A DNA stretch of 64,000 nucleotides, taken from NCBI RefSeq assembly GCF_017591425.1, contig NW_024466599.1, positions 69,668,501 to 69,732,500 on the forward strand. Direction: 5' to 3'. The notes under the pieces are model-generated. The model made no database searches. It was not told the DNA's origin and worked only from the letters and a program-made list of their open reading frames with translations. The DNA comes from Ochotona curzoniae. Lineage: Eukaryota; Chordata; Mammalia; Lagomorpha; Ochotonidae. Position 1 is the stretch's first letter, and every line of letters starts with the position of its first letter. Shown here one piece after another: positions 36,030-46,335 of this stretch. The position numbers and the translations under genes were made by a program.

Positions 36030-36297
36030 GAAAGAACCAAGAGAAAGAGGAGACAGAGAGAGTGTCCATCCTTGAGTTCACCCTGAAAATGGCTTCAGTG
36101 GCTGGAGTTGGGTCAAATTGAAGCCAGGAGCTTCATCCAGTTCTCCCCGATGGCTGTAGAGGCCCAAACACTGGGGTTGTTTTCCACTGCTTCCACAGAT
36201 GCATTAGCAAGGAGCTGGATTGAAAGTGGAGCAGCTGGAACATAAATTGGTGCCCATATCACAGTCAACTTAACCTGCTGTGCCACAAGTTTAGTTC
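36030..36297 (-). mobile_element. C-type SINE, old copy
   Basis: Minus copy: AATTGAAGCCAGGAGCTTCA, CAGATGCATTAGCAAGGAGC, and head complement CCTGCTGTGCCACAAG. Confidence 0.75.
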
Positions 36298-36674
36298 CTT
36301 GGTCCCTCTTTTGGCTGCATGCCTAGGAGTTGCTAAACCAAGGGAGATGTTGGCAGGCAAAGCAACTGAATCCTCCCCCCCCCTTTTTAAGCAATTTTAT
36401 TTTAACATTTCCTCTACAGGAATACATAATAGCCAAGAACCATAATGCTGCCGTTGGAGGCATGTTTACAATTCAGAATGAAATCAGTATTACAAAAATA
36501 GGATTGATGGGCTGTGGCAAGAACTTGAAAAAATAAACTCCATAAAACTCATTAGGAAGAACAAGAAATGCAGATGAAAATATGGCCTTGAGAAACTCAG
36601 AACTCAAGAGGTTGTAAAAACTGGAGCTCTTACCTGGTAACAATCCAAAACAAAGATTTTTTTTTTCTCAAGCC

Positions 36675-36775
36675 ATGGAATTGAGGTTGACAGATTTTAT
36701 ACCTTGCCCCAGGATACAGAGTGATTGAGTGGCAAAGTTGAACTCTCTTTGCTAATCAAATATGATGACAGCAAA
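36675..36775 (-). mobile_element. MIR fragment
   Basis: GAATTGAGGTTGACAGATTT, CCTTGCCCCAGGATACAGAG and GAGTGGCAAAGTTGAACTC are the reverse complement of the MIR core. Confidence 0.6.
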
Positions 36776-37689
36776 CATTTGACATGATTTGAAACACATC
36801 TAATGATAAAGATCAAAAGCAAGTGGGCCAGAAAAAAAACAGCAGAACAAGGAGCCCAAAAATTCTCTTCCTTGGAAAAGCAAAGAAAGTCACCATCCCC
36901 TTTCAGAAACGAATTTTACATAATTCTGGAAAGTAATGTGACATACCAGCCACACAATATGTCTCATACACCTATATAGCTACTGAATAGCTGACTGTAA
37001 CAGGGGACTCTAGGGAGCACATATTCCAGAGAAACAGCTGACTTTGAGCAAGAACAGTGGGCTTTGTGGCATTTAACTTGCTGTATTCAATCCCCTGCTC
37101 TCTAATTCCATGACAACAATGAAAACCAACAGATTCACAGCCACTTTGTCAACCAGCAGCCTGGTGGCCATTGGTCTGGAGAAGAACGAAGTTCAAGTTT
37201 CTTCAAAGCTCCATTCCCATAGAACCTGCTTGGTGGTTCCCAGGAAAATTTCAGTTGCAACAAAGCAAAATCTCTCTGACTTGAGTCAGAAATACCCACT
37301 GTGAAAGTCTTTTCCTTTCCACTAGCGTGCTTGTTCAAGATGATTATAGGCAAATACTGTTAACTTCATGGCTACTGGAGGCAGTGGACAACAGTCAGGA
37401 CAAGTAACACCTAAAAAGTTTGAAAGAAAACAGCATATTCCTGGAAGAATATGTCTCCTAGAATAATATGGCCTGCCTAGAAGGCCACACACACAGGCCT
37501 GTGTGACACTCAAGAAGCATCTGAGAAGTCCCTACACTCACCTCTGGTTGGCTTTGAGGCTGTGCAGCTGTAGGAAATGGGGGCTCAGAGCTGTCAAATG
37601 AATGTTGGACTGTTAAGAGAGAGTCCAGACGGACGCACAGCCTTTCAGCAAAGACTTACTGGTTTAAATTCGTAATAAAATCTCTATCC
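36776..37689. other. No gene or nameable repeat
   Basis: Nothing in this stretch supports a gene, an RNA or a transposon. Confidence 0.4.
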
Positions 37690-37924
37690 AATCATGACCT
37701 CATTACTAATCTAACCAAGAAAAAGCTCTAGTGGCCAGACATGACACAAATATAAGCTTTACAGAATTAGTTCAGAAAAGTCACCAAACACACCAGCACA
37801 ACAAATACCAATAAAACAAACTGTAGGGGAGAAAGATAATCTCACATCTCTAGTTTCCACATAATATTTTAAAATTTTCAACAAAGAATTGTAACATAAG
37901 AGAAACAAGAAATTATTCTACTTA

Positions 37925-38035
37925 AACCTATGCATATGTGGGGTTTTCACAAAGCTCATGAGATGTACATTATGAAAAAGTATGCATGGATGTCAGAATA
38001 AATTGATTTTTCAATATCATTTCCACAAACCTTAT
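37925..38035 (+). mobile_element. Mariner-like MITE with dimer junction
   Basis: CCTATGCATATGTGGGGTTTTC is the inverted-half junction. The plus unit follows (ACATTATGAAAAAGTATGCA, CATGGATGTCAGAATAAATT) and ends TTTCCACAAACC. Inserted in the L1M. Confidence 0.5.
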
Positions 38036-38715
38036 AGACTGCCTTCATATACTAATGGGCATCAGACAATATTTCAAATTCACATGAAAAGAGAAAGAGC
38101 ACCAGCTCTTTTGCATGGGTAATTACATAGGTAAATATATAAAGAAAATGCAGAAGCACAGAAATCACATAGATAAGTATGCAAAGGTACATGCTACTGC
38201 AATAAACACAAATGCATTTTTTGTAGTCCTTTTTCCTTCTGATTTTAAAGACTACATAAAACAATGATTACAGATCTGTGTTGAAGAGCACATGCGATGG
38301 AAAGATAAAATGAGGAACAATGGAGGAACAGAGGAATTAAAAAGGTACAAGACATACAGAAACCAAAGAACAGATGTAAATCCCACCTTCTTTAATATGT
38401 ATATTAAATATAAATGGATTAAATTAGAAGGCAGAGATTGACAAAAATAAATAAAATGATCTAATTTAATACACTTTAATTCAAAGATACTAATAGATTA
38501 AAAACAAAAGGTAGAAAAATGATAAACCATGAAAACAGATATAAAACAGAGATAAAATGTCTATGACAATGATATACATGTTTAAGACATGTTTAAGACA
38601 ACATTGCTATAGGCAAGATAGGAAAGTATGCAACAATAAAAGGGTCCATCAGTCTAGAAGTGACAATTACACACAATAACACATAATACCAAAGGTCCAA
38701 GATATAACAAGACTG

Positions 38716-38785
38716 ATAGAAAAAAATAGAGATTTCATCAGATTTTTTATTAATTACTGAAGATGAAATCTCTATTTTTTTCTAT
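38716..38785. repeat. Perfect 24-bp inverted repeat with 22-nt loop
   Basis: Left arm 38716-38739 and right arm 38762-38785 are exact reverse complements (arm starts ATAGAAAAAAATAGAGATTT). The arms lie inside the decayed L1M and contain no mismatch, unlike everything around them. Confidence 0.95.
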
Positions 38786-38936
38786 AGAAACAAAACATGT
38801 GAACAACATGATTAACTCAACTGAACAGGAATCTATGGAAAACTCACCCACAAATAGCTCTTCTTAAGAGCAAATGAAATGTTCTTCAGTTGAGCCGTAA
38901 GATAAGTACCAATATATTTATAAAGATTATGATTTC

Positions 38937-39118
38937 ATGAGGGTGCTTTGGAAAATGGAATCAAAAGAGGGGTTTATTTTGGAGCAAAATAAGTCATAAA
39001 TCCATGCATGCAAGGCATCTTCTAAAAGTGCATGAAAAACATGTACTTATGAAAAACCATGTATGTATTTCAAATTTTTGCACCAAAGCAAACTTCTAGT
39101 TTCCTTTTCTCTCATTTG
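38937..39118 (+). mobile_element. Mariner-like MITE, fullest inverted-dimer copy
   Basis: Minus half: GTTTATTTTGGAGCAAAATA and AATCCATGCATGCAAGG. Plus unit: GGCATCTTCTAAAAGTGCAT, ACTTATGAAAAACCATGTAT, TTTTTGCACCAAAGCAAAC. Inserted in the L1M endonuclease region. Confidence 0.65.
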
Positions 39119-39485
39119 AAAGTACACTCTTCTTTGAGAACAAAATTAAATTGGAAATCGATAATGGAAAAAATTTGGGAGATCCACAATTACATGGCTA
39201 TTAATCAACATACCTTCAAATAATCACTGGATCCAAAAAGAAATTACAAGGGAAATTAGAAACTACTTTGAGACTAATAAACAAAAACATCACATGCCAA
39301 AACCTATGAAAAGCAGCTTGAACTGTGCTTACAAGGAGACTTACTACCATAAATGGCTACAGTAAAAATGATGAAATATCTCATCCATAAGCTTAAATAT
39401 CTACCTTAAGAAATTAGAAAAAAAAAAGAAGAAGCAAGCTAAGCCAAAAGCAAGCAGAAGAGTAATAAAGATTAGAGCACAGAGG

Positions 39486-39742
39486 TTAGTGATCAGTCTA
39501 GTAGTTAACTCTAGTGCTAAGCAGAGACAATTGCCTCTGAGTGCCTGGGCTCAATGCCCAGATCCAGCTCATCGCTCAAGTGTTCTACTAGGCAAACCCT
39601 GGGACACAGCAGGGATGGCCTAAGGAGTTGTGCCCTTCCACTCAGATTGACTTCCCAACTCCCAGCTTCGGCCTGGTCCAGCCCCAGTTGTTGCAGGTAT
39701 CTGTGGAACAATCTAGCTGGAAGCCATATACAGAGATCTGAC
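39486..39742 (+). mobile_element. C-type SINE, old copy inside L1M
   Basis: Plus copy: AGTAGTTAACTCTAGTGCTA, CAATTGCCTCTGAGTGCCTG and CCTGGTCCAGCCCCAGTTGT. L1 coding-derived sequence resumes on its far side. Confidence 0.7.
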
Positions 39743-39933
39743 AGATAATTAATGAAATCAAGACTACAAAGAATTAACAAAATTAGAAGCCGATTCTGTA
39801 AAAAAAATCAACAATATTAATAACTATTTTGCTAGACTGACCAAAAAAGACTCAAATTATTAAAATTAAGACTTATATGGCCCATCACTACTGATTACTC
39901 CTACAGACACAAACTAACAAAAATGACTAAAAG

Positions 39934-40277
39934 GGCTCGGCTCCATGGTTCAATGGCTAAATTTCTCAACTTTCATACCCTGGGATTCCACACCAGGATT
40001 CCATATGGGTGTCAGTTCATGTCCCAGATGCTTCAATTCCCATCCAGCTCCCTGCTTGTGGACTGGCAAAGCAGTAGAGGATGGCCCAAAGCCTTGCGAC
40101 CCTGCACTTCTGTGGGAGACCCAGAAAAAGCTCTAGGCTTCTGGCTTCAGATTGACTTCAGCTCAGCCACTGTGGCTACTTGGGGAGTTAACCAGCAGAT
40201 GGAAGATCTTTCTCCCTGTATCTCCTTCTCTCTGTGAATCTACCTTTCCAACAAAAATAAACAAATCTGTTTTTAAA
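39934..40277 (+). mobile_element. C-type SINE inside L1M
   Basis: Plus copy with head GGCTCGGCTCCATGGTTCAA and tail AACAAAAATAAACAAATCTG. AAATGACTAAAAG before and AAGTGACTACAAG after look like a decayed target duplication. Confidence 0.85.
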
Positions 40278-40804
40278 AAGTGACTACAAGAAGAAATGGA
40301 AACTAGGAATAGATCCATAATAACTAATCGAGAGATTGAGTGTGGAATTTAAAAATTATTCCAGAGAAAAGTCTAGGCCCAGAAGGTTTCACAGGTGAAG
40401 TCTACCCAATATTTCAACATTACCATCGGATACACAGATTCCTTTCAAGGTGATAAAAAATGCTTTGGGTACTGATGATAGTTCAAAAATTTTTTTGGAG
40501 ATGTGAATTACATCTCACTTGTTTAAAAGCAGAAGGGAGATAAAAGCAATCCAATACAGTCTTAAAAATACAACTCCCATACCTTTCATCTTATCTAATA
40601 CTCAAAATTATTTTGAAAGTGGTATGCAGATCATAAGTCCTTTCCTTTGTAAACCTAAAAGTAAATAATTTTGTTTAATCTCTCCAAGCTTTTTCTTCTA
40701 CCTGTGAAGGTTTTCAGTAAGTTGGAAGGCATGAATTAGATTAACAGAAAGTATATACAGATACATAAGGTATATATTGGAAGTATAAACACCCACACAC
40801 AACT

Positions 40805-40920
40805 TAAACACGAGAGTCTTCAAGAAGCTCATGGCAATGTATGTTATGGAAAAATCCACAAGAACTTAAAAAATTTGCACATCAAAATACGCATATCTCT
40901 TGTTATTTCTTAGGTTTTTT
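40805..40920 (+). mobile_element. Mariner-like MITE copy
   Basis: GAGAGTCTTCAAGAAGCTCA at the left, TATGTTATGGAAAAATCCAC and AAAATTTGCACATCAAAATA in the core. The right end is eroded. Confidence 0.55.
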
Positions 40921-40964
40921 CAGGGGTAGGTGTATAAATTCCCAGAGCGGGATGGTCTATGATC

Positions 40965-41175
40965 TTTTAAAAGTCCATAGAAAATGTGTATTATGACAAA
41001 TAATACATGGAATATATTTTAATGTAAGAACAAGTTAAATTCATGCATTTTTTTTCACAATAGACACTGTCAATAAAACCTTTGAAGAACCTCTTGTGTA
41101 CATGGATTTCAAATGTTTTTGCACTACTACAAATTTATCTAATTTAATTTCATGAGTCTTTTGGAAGTGATTTTA
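40965..41175 (+). mobile_element. Mariner-like MITE fragments
   Basis: 40965-41060 has CTTTTAAAAGTCCATAGAAA and TGTGTATTATGACAAATAAT. 41085-41175 has GGATTTCAAATGTTTTTGCA and an end TTTCATGAGTCTTTTGGAAG. They could be two copies or one copy broken by an insertion of about 40 bases. Confidence 0.5.
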
Positions 41176-41482
41176 TATTATCTCCATCTTTGATGTATAT
41201 AAAGTTCCATAAAGCAACATAAAAAAACGTAATTCAACTGAAAAGTGAACACAGGTTATGTAAAAATAACACACAACAAAAAAAATGGCCATTAAGCATA
41301 TTAAAATAGACAGCCTTACTAAAAGCTAAATATAACAACCAGATTTTTGGAAATTAAAAAAGGTAGACACCATTCATTGTTGGCACAGAATGAGACACAG
41401 TCATTCTCATATACTGTTGGTAGGAGTTTTAAAATAATACACATTCCTTGGACAACCATTTGGCTCTTTCTAACAAAATCTT

Positions 41483-41777
41483 TTTTAATATGTGCTCTAA
41501 AGACAGAGAGAGAGTTAGAAAAACCTCTTAGTCACCAATCCACTCCCAAAACATCCATAATGGCCAGGACTTGTCAGGCCAAGGTTAGGCATTGGGAACT
41601 CAATCCAGATGCATCACACGGATGACAGGGACCCAACTATTGCTCCCAGGCTCTGCCCTGGCAGGAAGCAGGGGTCAGAAATCAGAGCCTGGGCCTGGCA
41701 TTGGATCCAGGCACCACAAATATGGGACCCAAGCATCTTAATCCATGTCTTAATCATTAAGCCAAACACCTGCCCCT
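41483..41777 (-). mobile_element. C-type SINE, old copy inside L1M
   Basis: Minus copy: CTAAAGACAGAGAGAGAGTT, CAATCCACTCCCAAAACATC, CTTAATCATTAAGCCAAACAC. L1 late ORF2 sequence lies on both sides. Confidence 0.7.
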
Positions 41778-42021
41778 CCAACAGAATCTTAAGTATAGGA
41801 GACATAATTAATTTAATCTAGCAATCCTACTTCTGCGAATTTACTGTATAAAAATACTCAGAAAGGTACACATAAAGATTCATAAATTAACAAATATTGT
41901 TTCCAGATGTCAGGTTAACATTTAAAAAAACATCATAAATACTGCTAAAGAAATGGTTACTGACTAACGACTGCTTAAACGAGTAGATTTACCTATGAGA
42001 GTGTTTTAAAAACTTCATGAA

Positions 42022-42372
42022 AGTAGGTGTTAGCGTGTTGCAGGTCATTAAGCCACCGCCAGCATGCCCACATCCTAAATCAGGGTGCCTGATTCAAAGC
42101 AGGGCTACTCTGCTTCCAATCCAGTATCCTGGGAGCTGGCAGATCATGGCTCAAGTACTTGGGCCCTTGCCAAGTGTGGGAGACCCAGTAAGGGTTCCAG
42201 GTTCTCAACCTCAGCCTGTCCCAAGTCTGGCTGTCACAGATATTTGGGGAGTCAACCAGAGAATGAAATATAAGATCCTCTCCTCTCCCCTCCCATCCCT
42301 TCCCCTCTCCTCTTACCTTCCCATATCTTTCCTCCTTTCTGTTGCTTTATCTTTCAAAAAAGAAAATAAACT
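42022..42372 (+). mobile_element. C-type SINE, old sub-type
   Basis: Plus copy with AGGTCATTAAGCCACCGCCA, CCAGTATCCTGGGAGCTGGC and an enlarged pyrimidine tract (CTCCTCTCCCCTCCCATCCC) before the A-rich end. Confidence 0.7.
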
Positions 42373-42394
42373 TTTCTTTGAAGTTAATGAGAAA

Positions 42395-42565
42395 TTGAAT
42401 TAAAAATGCATTTTGGAGAAATACAAATTTATACTTCATGCATACAAGGGGCTGTGAAAAAGTTAACAGACAATGTGTATTATGAAAATCTGCATAATTT
42501 TTTTAAGTTTTACACCAAAATAAGCATCTTGCAATTCTATTTTTCATGAACGTCTTGGAGTTCTC
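42395..42565 (+). mobile_element. Mariner-like MITE, inverted-dimer form
   Basis: Minus half ends TTCATGCATACAAGGGGCTG. The plus unit has GACAATGTGTATTATGAAAA, TTTTACACCAAAATAAGCAT and end TTTTCATGAACGTCTTGGAG. Confidence 0.65.
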
Positions 42566-42811
42566 TTCTACTGAAATAAAGGTATTTCTAAAATATATTA
42601 GGAGGCTTTAGAAACGATCTAAAGAAAAACATGCAAACATAATATGACTTCATTTTTGCAAGCAGGTGTCATGGTTGAGGGAGGCCCTTCCCAAGTGTCT
42701 CCTCTCCACTCTGGTCATTTCCAGGGATAGTGTGGGGAGAGGAGCACAGGGGAGGAAAATGGGCTTCCAATAACATCCTCCAAAGAAATCCTCTATATCA
42801 AAGATTACACT

Positions 42812-43113
42812 TTATTTAAGACATCTTATTTGAGAGCCTGACATGACAAAGAAAAAGAGCTCCCATCTGCTGTTTCATTCCTTAAATTCCTACAAAGTCA
42901 GGACTGAGTTAGGGAAAAGTCAGGAACACAATCCATGTCTCCCATGTGGATGGCAGGAACCCAACGGTCTGAGCCATCAATGCTCTCCTTAGGGTCTGCA
43001 CCAACAGGCAGCTGGAAAGAGCAATGGGAGCCAGGAATTGGACCCTCGCACTCCACCATGAGATGCTGGCATCTGACAGAAGTCTGAACCACTAGGCCAC
43101 ACGTGTGCCTGGC
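42812..43113 (-). mobile_element. C-type SINE, old copy
   Basis: Minus copy: TGTCTCCCATGTGGATGGCA, ACCAACAGGCAGCTGGAAAG, head complement ACCACTAGGCCACACG. Confidence 0.75.
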
Positions 43114-43271
43114 CCACACCACACCTCATCAAAGATTCAGAGGCCAAGAGTGCAGAAGGGGCCTCATTTTGACACCTTCCTGTGTACAAATACCGAAAAG
43201 ATCTGCAAGCACATGCAATGTCCTATCTCTGAGGATGGGATTATAATTTTTACTTAAAGCTTCTGTAATTT

Positions 43272-43586
43272 CTTTTTAAATTTTTGTATTTATTTTTATT
43301 GGAAAGGTGGATTTTCAGGGAGAAGGAGAGACAAAGAAATATCTTCCATCTGCTGGCTTATTCCCTAGATGGCTGGCAATGGCTGGAGCTGAGCCAATCC
43401 AAAGCTGAGTGGGTCTCCCATACAGGTACAGAGTCCCAAGGCTTTGGGCCATTTTCTACTGCTTTCCCAGTCCACAAGAAGGGAGCTGGATGGGAACTGG
43501 AGCAGCCAGAACAGGAACCGGTGCCTATGGGATCCTGGCACATGCAAGGTGAGGATTTTGTCACTAGGCTATCATGCTTGGCACTA
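43272..43586 (-). mobile_element. C-type SINE
   Basis: Minus copy with tail complement TATTTATTTTTATTGGAAAG and body CAAGGCTTTGGGCCATTTTC. The head end is degraded (CTATCATGCTTGGC). Confidence 0.85.
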
Positions 43587-43971
43587 CAATTTGTTTTCAA
43601 TGACTCCTGCATCTAAAAGATAGTTTAAAAAGAAAAAGCATCTCCTGAATCCACTTTTGACTTCCTCTTTCTGAGCACTGTCCTTCCAGGAGGAAGCCTG
43701 TGCCCTCAGTGGTGGCGCAGTTAGAACTTGAATCAGCAAATCCTGATGCTCATGACCACCAAACTCCCACAGACTGCACAACAGAGTTACTGGGTGCCAC
43801 CTTCACTCCATGCCCTGCACTAACTGGGAAGAGATGTAGGCATCAGATTCTGTTCAGGCACCCAGGTGGTCCCAGGAAGTCACCAAAGCCTTGCTCTTCT
43901 CCACTGGCCCAAACCTCTCGTTTCCTCCCCCCACCACTTTCCCACCTCTACCAACTCCACTTCCTTCCCCT

Positions 43972-44355
43972 TGTCGCGCCCACGACTCCTATCGTCCAGC
44001 AATAAGAGGCAGACGCGAGTGAAGTCTTCTGCGGTAATCTTTATTGTGCACACCAAGATGAGGAAGAGGAAAGGGCTCTGACCCCGGCAGGCTGTCTGCT
44101 CTTATGTGCTGACTGACCCCACCTCCGCCGATGATAGGTCGGCGTCATGATCACGCAGGGTCCTGGGCGACCGGATTCGTCAGTCCCCAGTATTCACGCG
44201 CCAGCCACGCCGCAGCTCACTGCGCATGCGCTAGGCACCTGCGCAGTACCGCGAAAGCTACGTGACTCTCCACCAGGCACCAAGGTGTGGCTTCTCTGGC
44301 CGGCGCCATTTTGGGTACAGCATGTGGCCAGTGCATACGGATGCGGCTGGCAACA
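43972..44355 (-). mobile_element. Solo LTR of IAP/ERVK type, with 6-bp target duplication
   Basis: The 384-bp element reads TGTTGCCAGCCGCATCC ... GTGGGCGCGACA on the minus strand, so it has TG...CA ends, and TCCCCT flanks it exactly at 43966-43971 and 44356-44361. Six-base duplications are typical of class II (beta-like) retroviruses. A CATAAGAG TATA-like box lies near 44098-44106 and AATAAA at 44040-44045, followed by TACCGCAGAAGACTTC, which resembles the mouse IAP LTR. My hand count gives about 30 CpGs, far above the surroundings, so the insertion is young. No gag, pol or env is present: this is a recombined solo LTR with no coding capacity. Confidence 0.9.
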
Positions 44356-44472
44356 TCCCCTCGCTGGGAGGAGCTGGCTGCAGCATTCCCTCAGCAATCC
44401 TTCTACTCCCACTATGAGTCAAGATGTTGTTTTCCAAGTGGAAAGCTAGATTTTTGCCAGGTGGAGGCAGGG

Positions 44473-44583
44473 TATATAAGAGACAAGGGGCAGAAGGGAG
44501 AGAAACTACCATCACGTCTCTATAAACTGCTGGGCTGCATGACCCTGCTGCTGGAAAGTGAGGGCTTACATGAGACCATGCTG
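44473..44583 (+). promoter_or_regulatory. TATA box followed by a possible first exon (tentative)
   Basis: TATATAAG at 44473-44480 is followed by an ATG at 44539 and 15 open codons (MTLLLESEGLHETML) that end at a strong donor, CTG/GTAAGTG, at 44584. It is on the opposite strand to CRACDL, just beyond the solo LTR. The layout is that of a promoter with a first exon, but I know no gene with this start and an old repeat could give the same picture. Confidence 0.25.
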
Positions 44584-44681
44584 GTAAGTGTGTTCACATT
44601 CATAAGAGCAGACAAGCAGGAAGGCAACCTGGTCCCACAGAGGCAGAGCAGAGGTAGGTACTGCAGGACTATGGGCTAAGC

Positions 44682-44918
44682 TGTTCTTTGAGATGCCAGC
44701 ATCCCTTGCTGGAGTGCTTGGTTCAAATCCCACCTCTACGTTCACTCCAGATTTCTCTATGGGAGACCCATAGCGAGTTCCTGGCCCCTGGCTTCAGCCT
44801 GATCCAGCCCAGGACTCTTGGGAACATTTGAGGAGTGAACCAGTGAATGGAAGACTTTGTCTTTCTGTCTTTTCCTCTGTGACACTCTACCTTCAAATAA
44901 ATTCTTAAAAAAAAAAAA
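44682..44918 (+). mobile_element. C-type SINE, old sub-type
   Basis: Plus copy: GATGCCAGCATCCCTTGCTG, TTCAAATCCCACCTCTACG, tail CAAATAAATTCTTAAAAAAA. Confidence 0.8.
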
Positions 44919-45237
44919 GAGCTGTGAGAGCCACTGGGCATGCAGCAAGCCTCAGATGAGTTTCCCCTCCCTCCTGGCTTTGTTTTGGTGTGTGAGAGCA
45001 GCAAAGTGTAGGCTGTGAGACGTGAGGCCAACCTACACACCACTAGGAAACTGGCAGAGAATGGACGGGGAGCCAATAGCTGTGAGACTCTCCAACACCC
45101 TTGCCTCCTTCTGCTCCTGTCCTCTCCTGCGATGGCTGTGGCCTAGCACAGTCGTTATCCTGGTATTTGGGCAGTTATGACTGCAAGCAATTCAGAAGAC
45201 TAGGACCTAGATGGGTTCTAGGATTTTGGTGGGGGCG

Positions 45238-45330
45238 GAGGTAAGATTTACAAATTTATTGGAAAGGCAGAGTTACAGCAGAGATAGAATGGGAGATACA
45301 GAGAGAGAGGGAAAGAGATCAGCTCTGGAA
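45238..45330 (-). mobile_element. SINE tail fragment
   Basis: AAATTTATTGGAAAGGCAGA followed by an AG-rich stretch; only the 3' end of a minus copy. Confidence 0.55.
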
Positions 45331-45381
45331 ATTTTACACGTGCCTCAGTCAGTTATCAAAAAATTTGTGCTTGGCACTTTT

Positions 45382-45562
45382 TTCCTATTTATTTATTTGT
45401 TTAAGAGAGACAGTTCTCATATGTTGGTCCATTCCCCAAATGTGTACAAAGGCTAGTCCTGGGCCAGGCCAAAGCCAAGAACCTATAACCCAATTTAGAT
45501 TTCCCACATAAGATGGCAGGAACCCAACTACTTGAGCCAACACTTGCTATCTCCCATGGTTT
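45382..45562 (-). mobile_element. C-type SINE, old partial copy
   Basis: TATTTATTTATTTGTTTAAG, GGTCCATTCCCCAAATGTGT, GCCAAAGCCAAGAACC and CTATCTCCCATGGTTTGTG are minus-strand blocks of the old sub-type; the head is missing. Confidence 0.6.
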
Positions 45563-45649
45563 GTGTTAGCTGAACTGCTGGTTCCCAACACAGGGAAGGC
45601 CTTACCATCAAGTATCTTAGACTCCAGGGACAATTATGACTCAAGGGTG

Positions 45650-46010
45650 ACAGGTGCCAAGATGTAATATGTGGTTTTGAGGGCAGGAGGACAGGATGTT
45701 CCACCCAGAAGAAAGTGAGAATGTAAGCCAAGAATGGATGGGTGAGTACAAAGTGTGCCACCAGAAAATTGCTGTGTGTGTTAGAGTGAAGGCCTAAGGC
45801 AAGATTCCAAAGATGAGGAATCACACACATAAAAGCCTGGAGGCAAGAAAGATGTAACCTGGTCCAGCTATCACAAGCAGCTCAACATCACCAAAATCTT
45901 GACTGTCATACTGGGAGTGTAAAAGGGGTTAAACCAAATGATCTGTTACAATTAAGCCATGTTGAAGCATTGCACTCTAGTATAACAACAATGAGAACAT
46001 AAGATTTTCA
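45650..46010. repeat. Possible ancient interspersed repeat, family not named
   Basis: GGAGGACAGGATGTTCCACC ... AGCCTGGAGGCAAGAAAGAT has the style of a widespread old mammalian repeat; the stretch at 49620-49960 reads alike. I cannot give the family. Confidence 0.3.
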
Positions 46011-46029
46011 ATAGGAAAATGACATTATC

Positions 46030-46335
46030 ATATTTGGAAGCTTATGTTCACCCTCACGTTGAGTTCCTGTGTTGAAATTCCAACCCCCCACAATGTTGCG
46101 GTCAGGACACAGGGGCAATTGGGAGTTGTCCAGGTCATGGGGATGGAGCCCTATATGAATGGGAATCACTACTTTTACAAAAGTGACCCGAGGGAGTCCC
46201 TCACCTGTGTCACATGTGAACATGGTGGGGCACCATCTCTGAACCAGAAACCAGATTGGCTGGAGCCTTAGGTCTTAAAAGACTTCCAGCTTCCAGAATC
46301 ATGAGAAGCCATCTTGTGAGATTTATAAAAGCTAC
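46030..46335 (+). mobile_element. MLT1 LTR, diverged
   Basis: GTTGAAATTCCAACCCCCCA, GGTCATGGGGATGGAGCCC, GAACCAGAAACCAGATTGGC and CTTCCAGAATCATGAGAAG keep the MLT1 order. It is more decayed than the copy at 35258. Confidence 0.65.

Larger units (their letters stand above)
37690..42000 (+). mobile_element. L1M element, long but decayed, split by several insertions
   Basis: The pieces appear in L1M order on the plus strand. The 5' region is at 37690-38330 (TTTCAACAAAGAATTG, TAATTACATAGGTAAATATA, GAGGAATTAAAAAGGTACAA). ORF2 endonuclease-side sequence is at 38370-38890 (ATATAAATGGATTAAATTAG). The part leading to the reverse transcriptase is at 39130-40440 (AAAGAAATTACAAGGGAAAT, AAGTCTAGGCCCAGAAGG). 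Late ORF2 is at 41210-41480 and 41785-41900 (TGGTAGGAGTTTTAAAATAA). Many stops and deletions, no active protein. SINEs and MITEs interrupt it (listed separately), and 40440-41200 is hard to align. Confidence 0.75.

Noticed and set aside
43972..44355. CpG island promoter of a host gene
   Set aside because: The CpGs stop exactly at the ends of the solo LTR and its target duplication, so the retroviral LTR explains them.
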